Source: Oncomelania hupensis | Lineage: Eukaryota; Mollusca; Gastropoda; Littorinimorpha; Pomatiopsidae | Length of the DNA stretch: 64,000 nt | Reading direction: 5' to 3' | NCBI GenBank assembly: GCA_036898135.1 | Contig: CM072513.1 | Location: 85,918,008-85,982,007, forward strand | Part shown: piece after piece, positions 20,418-32,488 of the stretch | Position numbering within the stretch: position 1 is the first letter of the stretch | Layout of the letters: every line of letters begins with the position of its first letter | Translations under genes and position numbers: made by a program | The notes under the pieces: model-generated | What the model was told of the DNA's origin: nothing | What the model saw: only the letters and a program-made list of their open reading frames with translations | Database searches by the model: none

Positions 20418-22190
20418 CAGAAACAGATTATTGTTTCTGAGACAGTATGCATGTGGATTGATGTATCTTAGCCTTAAGATTCGAATCGAATTGTGCATAT
20501 GGGAACCTTGCAGGTGTTTGATGCTATGGACACTTTGCAGAGGAGACCGCACACTTATATCTAACGAGAATATTGTAGCCAGAGCTCCGACTTTTACAGG
20601 TCAGCTCTGGGACGGTTTGTGGAGACAAACGCATGACGCTTGCTCCCGTGGTACAGAAGGACAACAACCAAGATTCTACCTCTCCACGTCCGAACGTCGT
20701 AGCTACAAGACTCACCCGACTCACCCGCTCAACCTGAGAGGCAAGACTTCTCAGAAGGACCCAAGCACTCTCAATGACAGAGCAGCTAAGTCACCCACAA
20801 ATGCAAACTGAGTTCTACCCTCGAAAAAATAGTCAACCACTTGAATATAATCGCGTAGCATAGGATGAAGAAGACCTGCTGACGAACTTTCCCAGCACAT
20901 CGAACTCTTAGAATTATTAATTTACCTGTTTAATGAAGTACATGTAAAAGTTGTGTTGAAGATATATATAAAACGAGAAATTACATACGACTGGTATCAT
21001 TCTATTTGTATTGTCGTGTAGCTATTAGTTTTCTTCTCTCGAGACATAATAACCTAGTCTTTTGATTAGTAATCAGCGTTTCTCAAGTTGAGCCAAATGA
21101 TACTAAAAAGTCCGAGAACAAATATAAATTTTATGTGACCAAAGCGCCGTGATCAGTCTCTCACACAGCTTCGGAATTATGGAAAAAGAACGATCGATAG
21201 TGGTAGCCCATCGCCCCTCTATCAATAAGTCTTACCCCCTAGTAAGATAAACGTATCTTCCCCAGAATATCATCACAGTTACCATTTGGCAGAAAGAGTC
21301 CAATAGCCCCAAGCTGATCCAACAGACCCTACACACAAATGAAGAGTTTTGTCCCGGAAGAGTTTTCAAGAAAAACGGTAGGTGACTGGTCTAGCGAAGA
21401 AGAAGATAGTATAGTAGATTGATAGAACAGAGAAGGAATGAGAAAGAACAAAGGAGAAAGACAGCGACAGTGGAAATTTAAAGCACTAAATTTCTATTTA
21501 CATTGAAACCCTCGGCTCCACCACGAGGAGGGGAGGGAGTGGGGATGGGAGGGGTAGTACTAAGATGACCCATGATTTTGAAGCATCTGAATACTTAAAC
21601 TCAACCTCATCACTTTTGCCGTTTTTAAAATATTGAGCAAAATGTGTTTCGCAACAAAAGTACTCCATTTACCTTGACCCTTTGCGTTAGAGCCAATGTG
21701 GAGGCAGGCTAATCTAGTTTATGTTCCTATGAAGTTGGGTTAAAATCCGGTCAGTGGTTCTTAAGATATGGACTGAAATACAGGCGGACAGACCGACGTT
21801 TGGCGCGTTTGATTCTTCCCTACTATTATTTCAAAGTATTTCCAGGTTAGTCTGGAAAGACGAAAAATATATCAAACACACTTGACTTATGAGCAAATTA
21901 TATGCTTAGTATATACATGAAGGTCCTTAGGTAAAGTATGCGGAGTCACTGTTATTGGATTGTCTGCTGGTTTTTCATCAGCATCATCCATCTTCGTCGT
22001 CCTTGTTGCCGGTGAGTCACAGGTTACATGACTGGTGTATTCGTTACCACTTTCTCCCCGCAGCATACCGAATATCACCTTCAAAGCAAACCTCAAAGCT
22101 CATTTCTTCTCTAAACTCTTCTTCTGATATGTTCTGTCTTCAAACTTGTTTCTTCCATATTGCCTCTTTTTTTGTGTGCGTGCGTGCACG
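20414..22190. other. Intergenic, no gene seen
   Basis: Open frames here lack recognisable domains and splice context. Bases about 21700-21800 (CCGGTCAGTGGTTCTTAAGA...GACAGACCGACG) look like a dispersed repeat end from their wording, but no second copy is in the window. Confidence 0.4.
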
Positions 22191-22192
22191 TG

Positions 22193-22265
22193 TGTGTGTG
22201 TGTGTGGGGGGGGGGGGGGTTGTGTGCGTGCGTGGGTGTGTGTGTGTGTGTGGATGTGTGTGTAT
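22193..22265. repeat. GT-rich microsatellite with G run
   Basis: TG dinucleotide runs interrupted by about 14 consecutive G (22206-22219). Confidence 0.9.
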
Positions 22266-22403
22266 GCCTGTCAGTGTGTACATGTGAGGGGAATCATTTT
22301 GTTTATTACTGGCCAGTCCACTTTGATTCGTCCTGCTCCAAGCCATGTATGTCTATTGTACTAATGTTTAATGAGTGTGTCAATGCGTGAGGGTAAATAT
22401 GAA

Positions 22404-23318
22404 GGCCTACTAGCGCCAAAACCTGATAATTATAAATATCATGAAATAATTACAACTTTCAAGCAATAATTACAATTATCATTGAAAAATTATTAATATC
22501 TTCGCGTGATCATGTTTTAATTTCCAGTTTGGGCTCTAGACATTCGCCTGAAAATGCGCCTAAACCGAATATTGTAATTATCACATAATAATTACAATTT
22601 TTACTTCATAATAACAAATTTTACGTGATCAGGCTTCATTCTGACAAAGGCGGCTTACTAGCGCCAAAACGTTCATTTACATGAATAAATGATAATAGTA
22701 ATTAACACGTGTTCTGTGTAATTCACATTATGACGGCCTACTAGCGCCAAAACCTCATAATTACAAATATCATGTGATAATTACAAATATTAACGAGATA
22801 TTTACAATTAACATGTAAAAATTGTAATTGTCAAGTGAACAATTTCAATTGTCGGTTTGGGCCATTTCCAGACGGATTGCTAGAGACAAAACTGAAAATT
22901 AAACATGATCACGCGAAGATATTTGTAATTTTTCAATGACAATTGTAAGTGGTCAGAGCGCACGACTTGTGTGAGTGCGTCTTGGGCGACGTGGGTTCGA
23001 ATCCTGACTTCAGCAAACTATTGTGCGATTGCTGGATATTACGGGCCAGCGCCTTGAGAAGCTATCTGAGCTTGTAAGTGCGCTATATAAGAGAAATCTT
23101 TCTTTCTATCCCTTGATAATTATAATTTTCCTATGATATTGGTAATTATCTCATGATATTTGTAATTATCAGGTTTTGGCGCTAGGAAGGCGTGGCAAAT
23201 GCTGATAATTATTAATTAGCACTGTAGATGACCGGTATCTCCGTAAAATATACAGAACACGTGTTAATTTAAATTGTCTCGTGATAATGGTAACTTTCGG
23301 CTGTGGCTCTAATAGGCC
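22404..23318. mobile_element. AT-rich foldback element with an internal SINE
   Basis: Ends GGCCTACTAGCGCC (left) and the inverse of GGCCTATTAGAGCC (right). Inner arms pair over long stretches: the left TATCTTCGCGTGATCATG (about 22497) faces CATGATCACGCGAAGATA (about 22904), and AGCGCCAAAACCTGATAATT (about 22414) faces AATTATCAGGTTTTGGCGCT (about 23163). The GGC-TACTAGCGCCAAAAC terminus recurs internally near 22650 and 22733, suggesting a head-to-tail or nested copy. No coding capacity; superfamily unknown; no target duplication found. Confidence 0.65.
22950..23110 (+). mobile_element. tRNA-derived SINE nested in the foldback right arm
   Basis: The head has a B box (GTGGGTTCGAATCC) and an upstream AGAGCGCACGACT stretch. 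The 3' end is GGCCAGCGCCTTGAGAAGCT...GCGCTATATAAG, then TTTCTTTCT. It interrupts a foldback arm that pairs on either side of it. Confidence 0.7.
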
Positions 23319-23407
23319 GTCATAGGTCCGCTTTGAAATGTTCCTTACTAGGAAAAACGCCTTATAAATATCATTATTATTATTATGATTACGATTATGA
23401 TTATGAT

Positions 23408-23965
23408 AACAACTGCTGCCCTGGCGAGGTTGAAGCCAATTTGGAAAGACAGGACCATCAGTCTACATTCCAAGGTAAAGCTGCTGCGCTCCCTTGTCAT
23501 CTCCATATTCCTATATGCTTGCGAAACATGGACCCTCACAGCAGATCTCCAACGAAGAATACAAAGCATGGAGATGAGGTGCTACAGAAGACTTCTGGGC
23601 ATTTCCTATAGCCAGCACATCACCAACGACGAAGTCCGACAGACCATCACACAAGCCATTGGGCAATACGATGACCTGCTCACAGTGGTGAAAAAACGTA
23701 AACTCCGATGGTATGGCCACGTCACCAGACCATCAGGCCTTGCAAAGACCATCCTGCAAGGCACAGAGCAAGGAGATAGAGGAAGAGGTAGACCGAAAAA
23801 GAGGTGGGAGGACAACATTCGAGACTGGACTGGTTTGACACTGAACGAAACAATCAGGGTTGCTGAGGACAGAGAAAGATGGAGTACGCTGGTTAAACGA
23901 TCATCTGTGGTGCCCCTACGACCTCCGAGTTATGGGATAGGATAGGATAGGATAGGATAGGATAT
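23408..23965 (+). mobile_element. LINE 3' end with GGATA tail (copy 4)
   Basis: An open post-RT segment of about 180 codons (ALARLKPIWKDR ... EDNIRDWTGLTLNETIRVAE), ending TTATGGGATAGGATAGGATA at about 23932-23960. 5' truncated. Confidence 0.9.
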
Positions 23966-23984
23966 AATAATAATAATAATAATA

Positions 23985-24062
<78 letters not shown>

Positions 24063-24074
24063 GTTGTTGTTGTA
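23966..24074. repeat. (TAA)n to (TTA)n compound microsatellite
   Basis: TAA units switch to TTA units, giving an inverted array directly after the LINE tail. Confidence 0.9.
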
Positions 24075-24355
24075 ATAACTTCTGATGTAGAGGAAGAATG
24101 GAGGTTAGGGTGGGGATGGGGAGTGGGGGTTGGTTTGGGAATGCAAAGAATCAACAGAAATGAGCCTACAGAAAGAAGAGACGGGGTGGAGAAAAGGAAA
24201 CGCTGAACGAACCGATAGGTGTTGTTCTTTTTTACCAAACGTCACAGGAACATTACCTATCTGGACACGCGAGCGCCTATGGTGCCATCGTATTTGCTCT
24301 ACCGTAAAGATCAAGGTCACGGGAGTCATTTTGTTGCTAAATATGTTTTGCTAAA

Positions 24356-24440
<85 letters not shown>
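24356..24440. repeat. (TAA)n microsatellite
   Basis: About 28 TAA units just upstream of a SINE body. Confidence 0.95.
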
Positions 24441-24441
<1 letters not shown>

Positions 24442-24465
24442 GAACAACATGACCCTGAGACACAG

Positions 24466-24798
24466 CGCCGTTAGTCCTCCGGATGAGAGTATAAACCGAG
24501 GTCTAGTTTGTGCATTCACGCATTCCGTCGCACGGACTTTTAAGATCCTGGCGCTCAAGTCCTAGACGTGTAAGTACCAGCTACACCAATAGGCTTACAT
24601 CCAGCAAGCACTAGGTCCCCTCTCTCCCGTCCCCGGTCGCCCAGGATTGTGCTCAGTTGTCTGGGCGTCAGACGCTGCGCCCAAAGGCTGCAAGTGGGCG
24701 CCTCGGACAGCTTGAATTTGATCCTGTATCGGCCAGCGCCTTGAGCAGCTCTTAAGATGGAACAGCGCTATATAAAAGTGGTTAAATAAAAATAAATT
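24466..24798 (+). mobile_element. SINE body, headless copy (family 2)
   Basis: Shares its body with the minus-strand copy at 37474-37900: GATGAGAGTATAAACCGAGG, AAGATCCTGGCGCTCA, GTCTGGGCGTCAGACG. Ends in GGCCAGCGCCTTGAGCAGCT...GCGCTATATAAAAG. The tRNA-like head is missing. Confidence 0.75.
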
Positions 24799-24949
24799 AT
24801 TTTTTAAAGAGAGAGAGAAAGAGAGAGACTCACAACAAGCACAAGGATACAGATTTTAGGCGGGAACCTAATCTTACAACGGCTCCTCGTATCGTATATT
24901 CTGAATTCATACTCATATTCTGCGATTTCAGTCATATATGCCAACTAGC

Positions 24950-25165
24950 GTTGTGGCCAAGAGGGCTAAGGCGGGACTAACTTGCCTTGTCCACAAGCCA
25001 GAAACCAATGGCACCTGACAGGTGTAGGTTCGAGCCAGCATCTGGGCGTTATGTTTCTCCGAATATTATTTAATTTAGACTCGGGCAGCGTCTTGGGGGT
25101 TTTCTCCGGGTACTCCGGTTTGCTCCCCCAGCAAAAATTTCAAAAATTCACAAATAATGTTAAGT
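24950..25165 (+). mobile_element. tRNA-like SINE with ACTCCGG core
   Basis: The head looks like a class-II tRNA (GTTGTGGCCAAGAGGGCTAA ... GTAGGTTCGAGCC). It is followed by GGTTTTCTCCGGGTACTCCG, the core also present in the 42.9, 43.5 and 46.4 kb SINEs, and a CAAAAATTTCAAAAATT stretch. Confidence 0.6.
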
Positions 25166-26235
25166 AGGTAGGGTTTGGGCGCGCCACTGGCTGCGACTAC
25201 GCCTTCCCCGGGGGAGGCGGCCCAGAGTTTCCCGATAGAAAAGAATAATAAACTGCAGCACAGCACTATAATGACACGACAAAACAAATAACTATAAGAA
25301 CTATTATGCAGCATATAAAACAGATAAATGACAATCTATATTGTTGTTGCAATTACACAATACATAACAAACAACTCAATGCATATCAAATAATCACGTG
25401 GTGCAATTACACATACATTCTAGGGCGCATCAAATGAATATCAAATAATGAAGTAGCACAGTGCGAAACGGTTGACAAAATCAGTGGTTGTGTCGTATTA
25501 AGGGAATGTTACCTTAAAGTTCGTTTGAATGAAGGGAGAGTAGCGCACGATCTAATGTTGAAAGGAAGAGAGTTCCAGATTTGAGGTCCTGAGAATGCAA
25601 AACTATTCTTAAACAGGTCAATTCTGTAGGAGGCAGAATATATTTGTTGGATCCGTCAAGTTCTGTGGCGGCACCTAATAGATTGCTTACAAAAGGTGGT
25701 GTCAGACCATGTTGCACTTTAAGAAAGAGGGTCACAATGTGGAATGAAAACTAATGGTTTAAGGACAGTAGGTTTGCTGCTTTAAGGTTTTTTTGATGCT
25801 GAAAGACTGGGATTGATATGCACTTCTCCTGCCCCACACCATATTGATGAGGCATTATTGAGATGTGAAAGGCTGTGGGCCGTGAAAAACAAAAAAAATC
25901 TTCTCACATCAGTACCGACACAACTTTTTAAATAAGATGTACAGATATTTGTAGACAAGTTTGCAAACGTAAACTAAATGTTTATGCCATCTAAGTTATT
26001 ATTATGATCATTATGATCAATAATAACTCCAAGCATGCGATGAGTTTCAACTTGTTCAACAACATCGGCCCCAACCACGAGGTCAAGGCAGAACGGCGTT
26101 CTCTGGTGTTTCTGTCTGCACGTTATGACAGTGCTCATAGTCATTTTTGGATGTAGAGACATTTTGTTATTATTGCACTATAGTGCAACGTTATTAAGCC
26201 TCATGAAGATTTGACTGAATTTTGTTTAGGTCATG

Positions 26236-26456
26236 AAATTTTTTACTCCTTCGGATGAGAGTATAAACCGAGGTCTAATCTGTGTCGCATGCATTCCATC
26301 ATAACGGACTTTAAAGATCCTGACGCTCATGTCCTAGACGGGTGAGTGCCGGCGACAAGAACACACCCAGCATGTACCTTGGGTAAAGCGCTTCACTTGG
26401 GGTTGCTGTACTTTCGAAAATGAAAGTGCCCAAATTTCACCTCGGTGATAATAAAG
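26236..26456 (+). mobile_element. SINE body fragment (family 2) inside the LINE
   Basis: CTTCGGATGAGAGTATAAAC through GATCCTGACGCTCATGTCCT and a CACCTCGGTGATAATAAAG end. It lies between the FADD region and the post-RT region of the minus-strand LINE. Confidence 0.75.
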
Positions 26457-26721
26457 TTGTTAATTTTTTTTATGTCATGAGGAGAAGTGTGATAGAGCTA
26501 TCATCAGCAAAGAGATCACAGGATGCAGAACTTGCAGACATGTGAAGGGGCATGCCATTTAAAAACATGCAAAATAGTAGCGGACATAGAACAGATCCTT
26601 GGGTACACCGGTTATGACACTATATAAGCAAGAGTAAGTCCCATTCATTAATATTTGTTGCTTCCTATCAGTCAGATGCGACTTAAGACGGTTGACTGCG
26701 ATCATTTTTAGTGTATAATAG

Positions 26722-26792
26722 AAGTGTATCGGAGGTCGTGGTGCCTCTACGACCTCCGAGTTACAGGATAGGATAGGATAGGATAGGAAAAG
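26722..26792 (+). mobile_element. GGATA-LINE 3' stub (copy 5)
   Basis: Only about 60 bp: GTGCCTCTACGACCTCCGAG, TTACAGGATAGGATAGGATA. It interrupts the RT coding of the minus-strand LINE between KAFDHVNHRIL and the SHLTDRKQQ segment. Confidence 0.8.
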
Positions 26793-27020
26793 AAAGGATA
26801 GAAGTTTGTCTACAAGGATTCTATGATTAACATGATCAAATGCCTTTCTGAGACCAAGAAAATCAACGCCCACGACTTGGGATTGATTTATAAAATCCAG
26901 ACTGAAAATGATTCAATAGTTTATATTGTTCAATAAACTGCATAACATTAATATGAATATGTTTTTCAAGAGCTTTAGACAATACCGACAACATGGATAC
27001 TGGGCGGAAGTTGTTGATGT

Positions 27021-28463
27021 TGTGACGTGTGGTTTTATTGTTGCTGGGCTCTGCACAATGGAATGCTATTACCCACTCGTCTTTAGTCTATGGGCATCGC
27101 TAGTAATCTCCCTGTGACTTAACTTAATACATTTATTTGTTTAGCTCGGTCTGCGTTTAGGCTGGGGTACAGAGATAGATAGAAAAATGGTAAAAGATCA
27201 CTGTCACACTAGCTCTCACATGGCTTTGAAACATAAGTAGTCCAGCCACTTGAAAACACTAAATATCACACATTTATTTCCTCTACTCTATATACAATCT
27301 TCGAAGTACGATACTAACTTAACAGTTCAAATGTCACTGCGAATGGTTCGCTCTTGATAGTGCTAGGCAGCTACTTTATCATCATCGGGCACTGGATACT
27401 TTCTGCCCTAATGGTCAGTTCTTGAAAAGTGGACTACTGTGGTCCGTTTATACAGATTTTGGTGCACTTAGTGAATGTGCACTTAGCTGTGGGTTTGAAG
27501 CGCTGCATTGTGGTGGCTCCTTTGACAAGCTGTGTTGTGGTGGAGTCTTCTCCTTGTGGCTAGACTGGTGGGCTCTCTTAGCTCATTGCTGTAGATGCCT
27601 CGGCAGCCAACGTTCAGCGACGACTTGTTTCTGTCTTTCGCGGGGTTGGGCTCACGATACAATGCCTGCTCGTCTGTAACATATGAGACGAAATTCTGCA
27701 CAATCCTGTATAATAGGTGTGTGCAGAGCGTCTCACTGAAGGCCGAAATAGCCCTCAGTGATTAGCTCCACATCTCTATATATAAGCGACGAACTTTCTG
27801 CTAAGTCCGTGGTCCACTGGAATCTCCACTCTAATTTCCTACACATATATAAATATAAATCACGGCTAACTATATACATAGAGAAAGAAGTAATATTATA
27901 CACATTCTCTGGTACAGCCACTGGTCTGCAAGCATACATATAGGTTAAACAACAGTGGGTTCGTACATAATACAACCTGGCGTCGGCCGGTCGTGTTCGC
28001 CACGTGGTCAGGCCACGTTGGACTAACAATTCGATTCTGAGCATAGCAAATTTCACAAACATAATTCAACAATAATATAAATACATCACGATGAAACAAA
28101 AGTATGTTCATTTACCTTCTTGGCAATGTCAGGCTGTGGCTAATTTGATTGAATCGAATTTTCAACAAGTCCTGCTTCCTAAGTCAGAAGAGAGATTTCT
28201 GTCAGAGCGTAACTGTGTACTGCTCCTAACTTTCAACACGAATGAATCTTCTACCTCTCTGCTTGAATCAGGTAGAACTGGTTCTACCTACTACTCTAGC
28301 TGTGTTCCCATTGGCCGGAAAGTCTTATTGGATGTAAAATCGAAGCACTATAACGTAAGCTGCGATGATGTCACTAACTGCGCTTGCGTCAAGCTACAAC
28401 TGTGTTACACTGACTAAACAAGGCAACGCTTACTGTGCTGTGTAAATCTCGGCTCTTGTTACA
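27021..28463. mobile_element. Solo LTR (1443 bp) with 5-bp duplication
   Basis: Starts TGTGACGTGTGG and ends CTCTTGTTACA (TG...CA), flanked by GATGT at 27016-27020 and 28464-28468. Excising it joins the LINE codons ...GKDLSDI and NNFRPVS... in frame, which defines both borders. No internal coding, and unlike the Gmr1-like LTR in sequence. TATATAAG at about 27778 could be a promoter element. Best read as a solo LTR; the orientation of the parent is unknown. Confidence 0.8.
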
Positions 28464-28824
28464 GATGTCACTAAGATCTTTTCCAGTTGGGAAAGGAATC
28501 ACTTTTGCATATTTCCAGATATCTGAAAAAAAAACCGCCTGACCTAATACTTCAGTTATACGTATATGTAAGTTAACGAATCAATAATGTATGGAATAGA
28601 ACGTTTGACCAAAAAAACGTAATGAAATTATTGCGACCCGTGGCCTTTTTGTTTTTTATAATGATGAGATATGTTTCCCAACTTCATGCACTGTAATTTC
28701 ATGTATAACATATTGATCGTTTGATTTTAGTCTACGATTACAAACTTGTGTAAGAAGAGAGTAATGTTTAGTATGATCTTCAGCAAATTGAGCAGGCTGG
28801 CTAACATTTAAAAAATGTTGATTG

Positions 28825-28827
<3 letters not shown>

Positions 28828-28876
<49 letters not shown>
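28828..28876. repeat. (AG)n microsatellite
   Basis: About 24 AG units at the 5' edge of the minus-strand LINE. Confidence 0.95.
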
Positions 28877-28879
<3 letters not shown>

Positions 28880-29066
28880 GTTGGGGGTGGAAGAGATTGA
28901 GGGGGAGAGTTGGGTAGGTGAGTGTAACTGGAGAGAGTAGGGAAAAGGAGAGATGGAGGCCGCAAGATATGGACATACAGAGAGACAGAGAAAGACAGAC
29001 ATATGGAGAAAAGCATATTAGAAAGAAAACCAAAAGGAAGACGAATAAAGACATTCTAGTATCATT

Positions 29067-29153
29067 CTTATATAGCGCGCTTTTCCAACTCAAGAGCTGC
29101 TCAAGGCGCTGGCCGATACAGGATCTAACTCAAGCCCTCCGAGGCGCCCACTA
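29067..29153 (-). mobile_element. SINE 3'-tail fragment
   Basis: The minus-strand equivalent of the shared tail (TATATAGCGCGCTTTTCC, GAGCTGCTCAAGGCGCTGGC, CGATACAGGATCTAACTC), truncated at the adjoining microsatellite. Confidence 0.7.
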
Positions 29154-29155
29154 GA

Positions 29156-29176
29156 AAGAAGAAGAAGAAGAAGAAG

Positions 29177-29261
<85 letters not shown>

Positions 29262-29262
29262 G
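29156..29262. repeat. (AAG)n(AAC)n compound microsatellite
   Basis: Six AAG units then about 29 AAC units. Confidence 0.95.
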
Positions 29263-30359
29263 GAAACAGGAACAACACATAAAGAAGAAAGACGGAGAGA
29301 GGAAGACAAAGAAGACGAAGAACAGTGGACATACATTTAGCGATCTTTCTAATCTGTCACTCACTGACAGTGACGTGACGTAGACCTGTTTATGTTTTTT
29401 ACAGTCTTTTTTTCCGACCCTGACAGATCTGTCAAACCGACCCTCCTGTCCGTCAGATCTACAGAGCAGGGTTTGTCAATGAGACAAATAAATCATTTAG
29501 ATCTCGAACCGACGGTTCCGCTTAATAGGCATCTCGGATGACGAAAGACGACTAACCGGAGAAAGGAGAAAAAGTGACACCCCTTTTGATCAAGTACGTA
29601 CCTTAAGACGTTAAGACCTTTCTACTTGTTTGTATCTTAACGTCCTTTCTTCTTTGTTTATGCTGCTTCTCCGCCTTAAGTGTCATCGTTACTGTCTTTG
29701 CCATTGGCTGTCTTTCTTCAACGGGCAGCGAGGTTACTCTGGTCATTCAAGGAAAAGTGAACACTCTCACGTTGTCAACATTTTCTCTTTTCCGGTCATC
29801 CTAGTAGGTCTGGCTATCTTTTTTTTTTTTTAAAGTGAAAATAGTTATTTAGTCAAATCATCTCTTCTTCCTCTTCTGTGTCTTCTTTTCTCAGTCTTCG
29901 TGCTAATTCGAATCGCCCAGAAAAGTGCAGGTTTGTAATTTCAGGATTTTATCTAAAAGTTTTACTCCATAAACAAAAAAGTGAGGAAGTTAGGATTTTT
30001 TCATTTGAATTTCTTCGAGAACGAATTGCAACTTTCGGAGGTAAGTGTTTATAGTATGATGTGATGTGATAGTAGGCCTATGTGTCTTTAGTTTTATTTA
30101 ATTACGGTACGTTAATTATTATTATGTGTTTAACCTGATTAAATTTAGTGGCTGTACCTCTTATGACCTTCGCACATCTATCAACGACAGGGAATGAACA
30201 GTATTCAATGGGAGTAGGATGACGCGTTGAATACTGTGGCAATGTGAAAGAGAAAAATAAAGTTCTATTTACGGAAAGCTTACAAAGCTCTGCAAAGAAG
30301 TGGCTGTTCGCCGTTGATCCTCACAAAGACGACCTTAACCTTTAATTCAGTTCACATTG

Positions 30360-30414
<55 letters not shown>

Positions 30415-30991
30415 TTCAGAATTTGATTCACTTTTTATAAACTTCCAGTTCTTTCAGGATTTTTTTTGTTTAAGGATGTATCACACCTAACATCGCTTTT
30501 GCAAAGAATCAACGGTCAACAACCACTTCGTCCCTGACTCGCACTAAATTTCCGCCAAGAGATGAGCGTTCTATTTCTGTGCAACACTCTTCCAAAGTGT
30601 TGAATGTGTCATTCAACCCATTTTAAAAGGATCCCAATGCCCGGTCATTGACAAGTTTGCAGCCGACTTTAGACTTCCTGCATATATATCACATGTGGAC
30701 GAATCTTACACAAGTTATCTTGTATCGAACTATTGTAGACATGGTGTAATTAGTGGGAAATAAATCGCAGCTATATACGAGGACCATTGTTTGAGAGCAA
30801 AGCGTGTGACAGGTGTGTAAAGGCTGTTTCGAACTTTGAAGGTCTTCGTCTTTCATACAACAGTGGTCCTCCTATGAATAGTGGAGGACAATATTGCACT
30901 CACAGTGTCACCAAAGAGCGTATTATAGAAAGAGAGGGAACTTGGAACAGAACCGCGAGACGGAAGATACGAGTTACGCTCCCTTGTCGAC
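29263..30991. other. Intergenic, no gene seen
   Basis: No supported gene. A perfect TTTA array of about 14 units lies at 30361-30417. Confidence 0.5.
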
Positions 30992-31139
30992 ATGCTAAAA
31001 ATGGCTCGTGGCAGAAAGACAAAAGGCGACCGAGTAAAACAGGGCGGTGACTTTTGCACAGCCATCAATTGCCGTAATGCCAGATGCAAGAAAATTGTGA
31101 TGGCAAGTTCTTTTTCAAGTTTCCAAGAGACAAAGAAAG
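30992..31139 (+). pseudogene. THAP zinc-finger first exon with a frameshift
   Basis: Reads MARGRKTKGDR...GGDFCTAINCRNAR.KKI, then, one frame over, DGKFFFKFPRDKER, ending at an AG/GTAAAT donor (31139/31140). The C..C pair and the FFKFPRDKER segment are the hallmark N-terminal half of THAP DNA-binding domains, whose first exon commonly ends there. The missing base between KKI and DGK means this copy, or this assembly, cannot encode a working domain. No downstream exon with the second THAP zinc ligands (C..H) was found before gene A. Confidence 0.6.
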
Positions 31140-31837
31140 GTAAATTGCAATCGAAAAACTTCTTTTTTGTGTGTTTATATAGGCCTAAACCAAGACCGCT
31201 GCAGTGTTGTTAAAACAATCGGGGAGAGGCTTCAGTGATTCATGTTATATCTATTCTATGTGCTAAAACAAAAACTGTTTGCTTGCTGACAGTTTACGTT
31301 CAAAAGGTCGCTCACTGTTTACGTTGTTTCTAGGTTGTTTGACTATTATATTTGTGCTTACATTTCAAACGTAGATGTTGTCAGATTGGCAGTTTGGCTT
31401 CGTCAAACTGCTTATGTTAACAAGTTAAATTAGACTAAGTCTGTTTTCTCCTCGTGATCAAATACTGTGCAAGATAACCCCTTACCTAGGCACAAAAATG
31501 GTCCTTGATCTGTTGTAATCTCTTTTCGTTTGAGTGTAAACGGGGAAAAAAATGTAATGTAGAAACTCAGTCCTTGTTCCGATCTGTGAATTTCTGCGCA
31601 TTAGATCCATATTGCGTGGAATGTTGTAGTCTAGGTTCTGATTGTTCTGTCTGATTAATTAATTATTTTCCATGAAGTGACTGATGTTATTTAGCCAGTG
31701 ATTTTGGGAGGTGAGAGGGTTGGGGGGTAGGAGGACACCTGATATAAATTAAATTCACACTATTAGTGAAACATTTTGTTATTGTGCTGTATTGTAATTA
31801 ATTGATTGAATGACAGAGCTCTCTCTTCCCCCAACCC

Positions 31838-31880
<43 letters not shown>

Positions 31881-32424
31881 ACGATTACGGATTTACACAG
31901 TTTCGGATAAATGAAACAGTCTGTCATGCATATTTTAATTTCAAAATATCTCTTGTTGATTAAAAATAATAAATTCCAGGGCAGAAAACGAACCTATGAC
32001 ATACACACATAAGCAGCATAAAAGCACCTAATAAATGTCAATAAGTAAACATAAACAAACCAAAAAACAAAAACAAAAAAAAAGACAGCAGTAGCGGAAT
32101 GTTAATGGTTAAAAGTTTGGTTTTTGCAAACGTTGCCATAAAAATGTTCTTTTGCAATGGCATAGGCTCAATAAGTTACCACGCACAGATCATTCATATA
32201 GCACATTATGAAATATAGCCAGCCCGAGCAAAGGGAAATAATGCGTGAGAGCGTTTCGCATTTGTGTATAGGACAGAATGGAAGTTTTCCCTCTTTCCGT
32301 AATAAGCTCTTTGGTGTCACCTTACCTTCAAAGTGTACGGCAATGAGATGCTGTAAACGTTGAGGACAACTCTTCATTACTAACATTGAGTTATTACTTC
32401 CCTTTTCTATAGTCTCCAGTGTTC

Positions 32425-32488
<64 letters not shown>

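Larger units (their letters stand above)
25490..28830 (-). mobile_element. Second LINE (CR1/L2/jockey-like), broken by three insertions
   Basis: Minus-strand protein fragments in LINE order: VHEVGKHISSLKNKKATG (about 28650-28690), SDIWKYAKVIPFP (about 28480-28530), NNFRPVSMLSVLSKALE (about 26960-27015), DFLGLRKAFDHVNHRIL (about 26810-26870), GVPKDL...YFACF with the FADDSS active site near 26490-26600, RQKHQRTPF...HRMLGVIID (about 26020-26130), and a C-terminal segment to about 25510. A solo LTR, a GGATA-LINE stub and a SINE piece interrupt it. Stops and frameshifts make it dead. Clade tentative. Confidence 0.8.
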
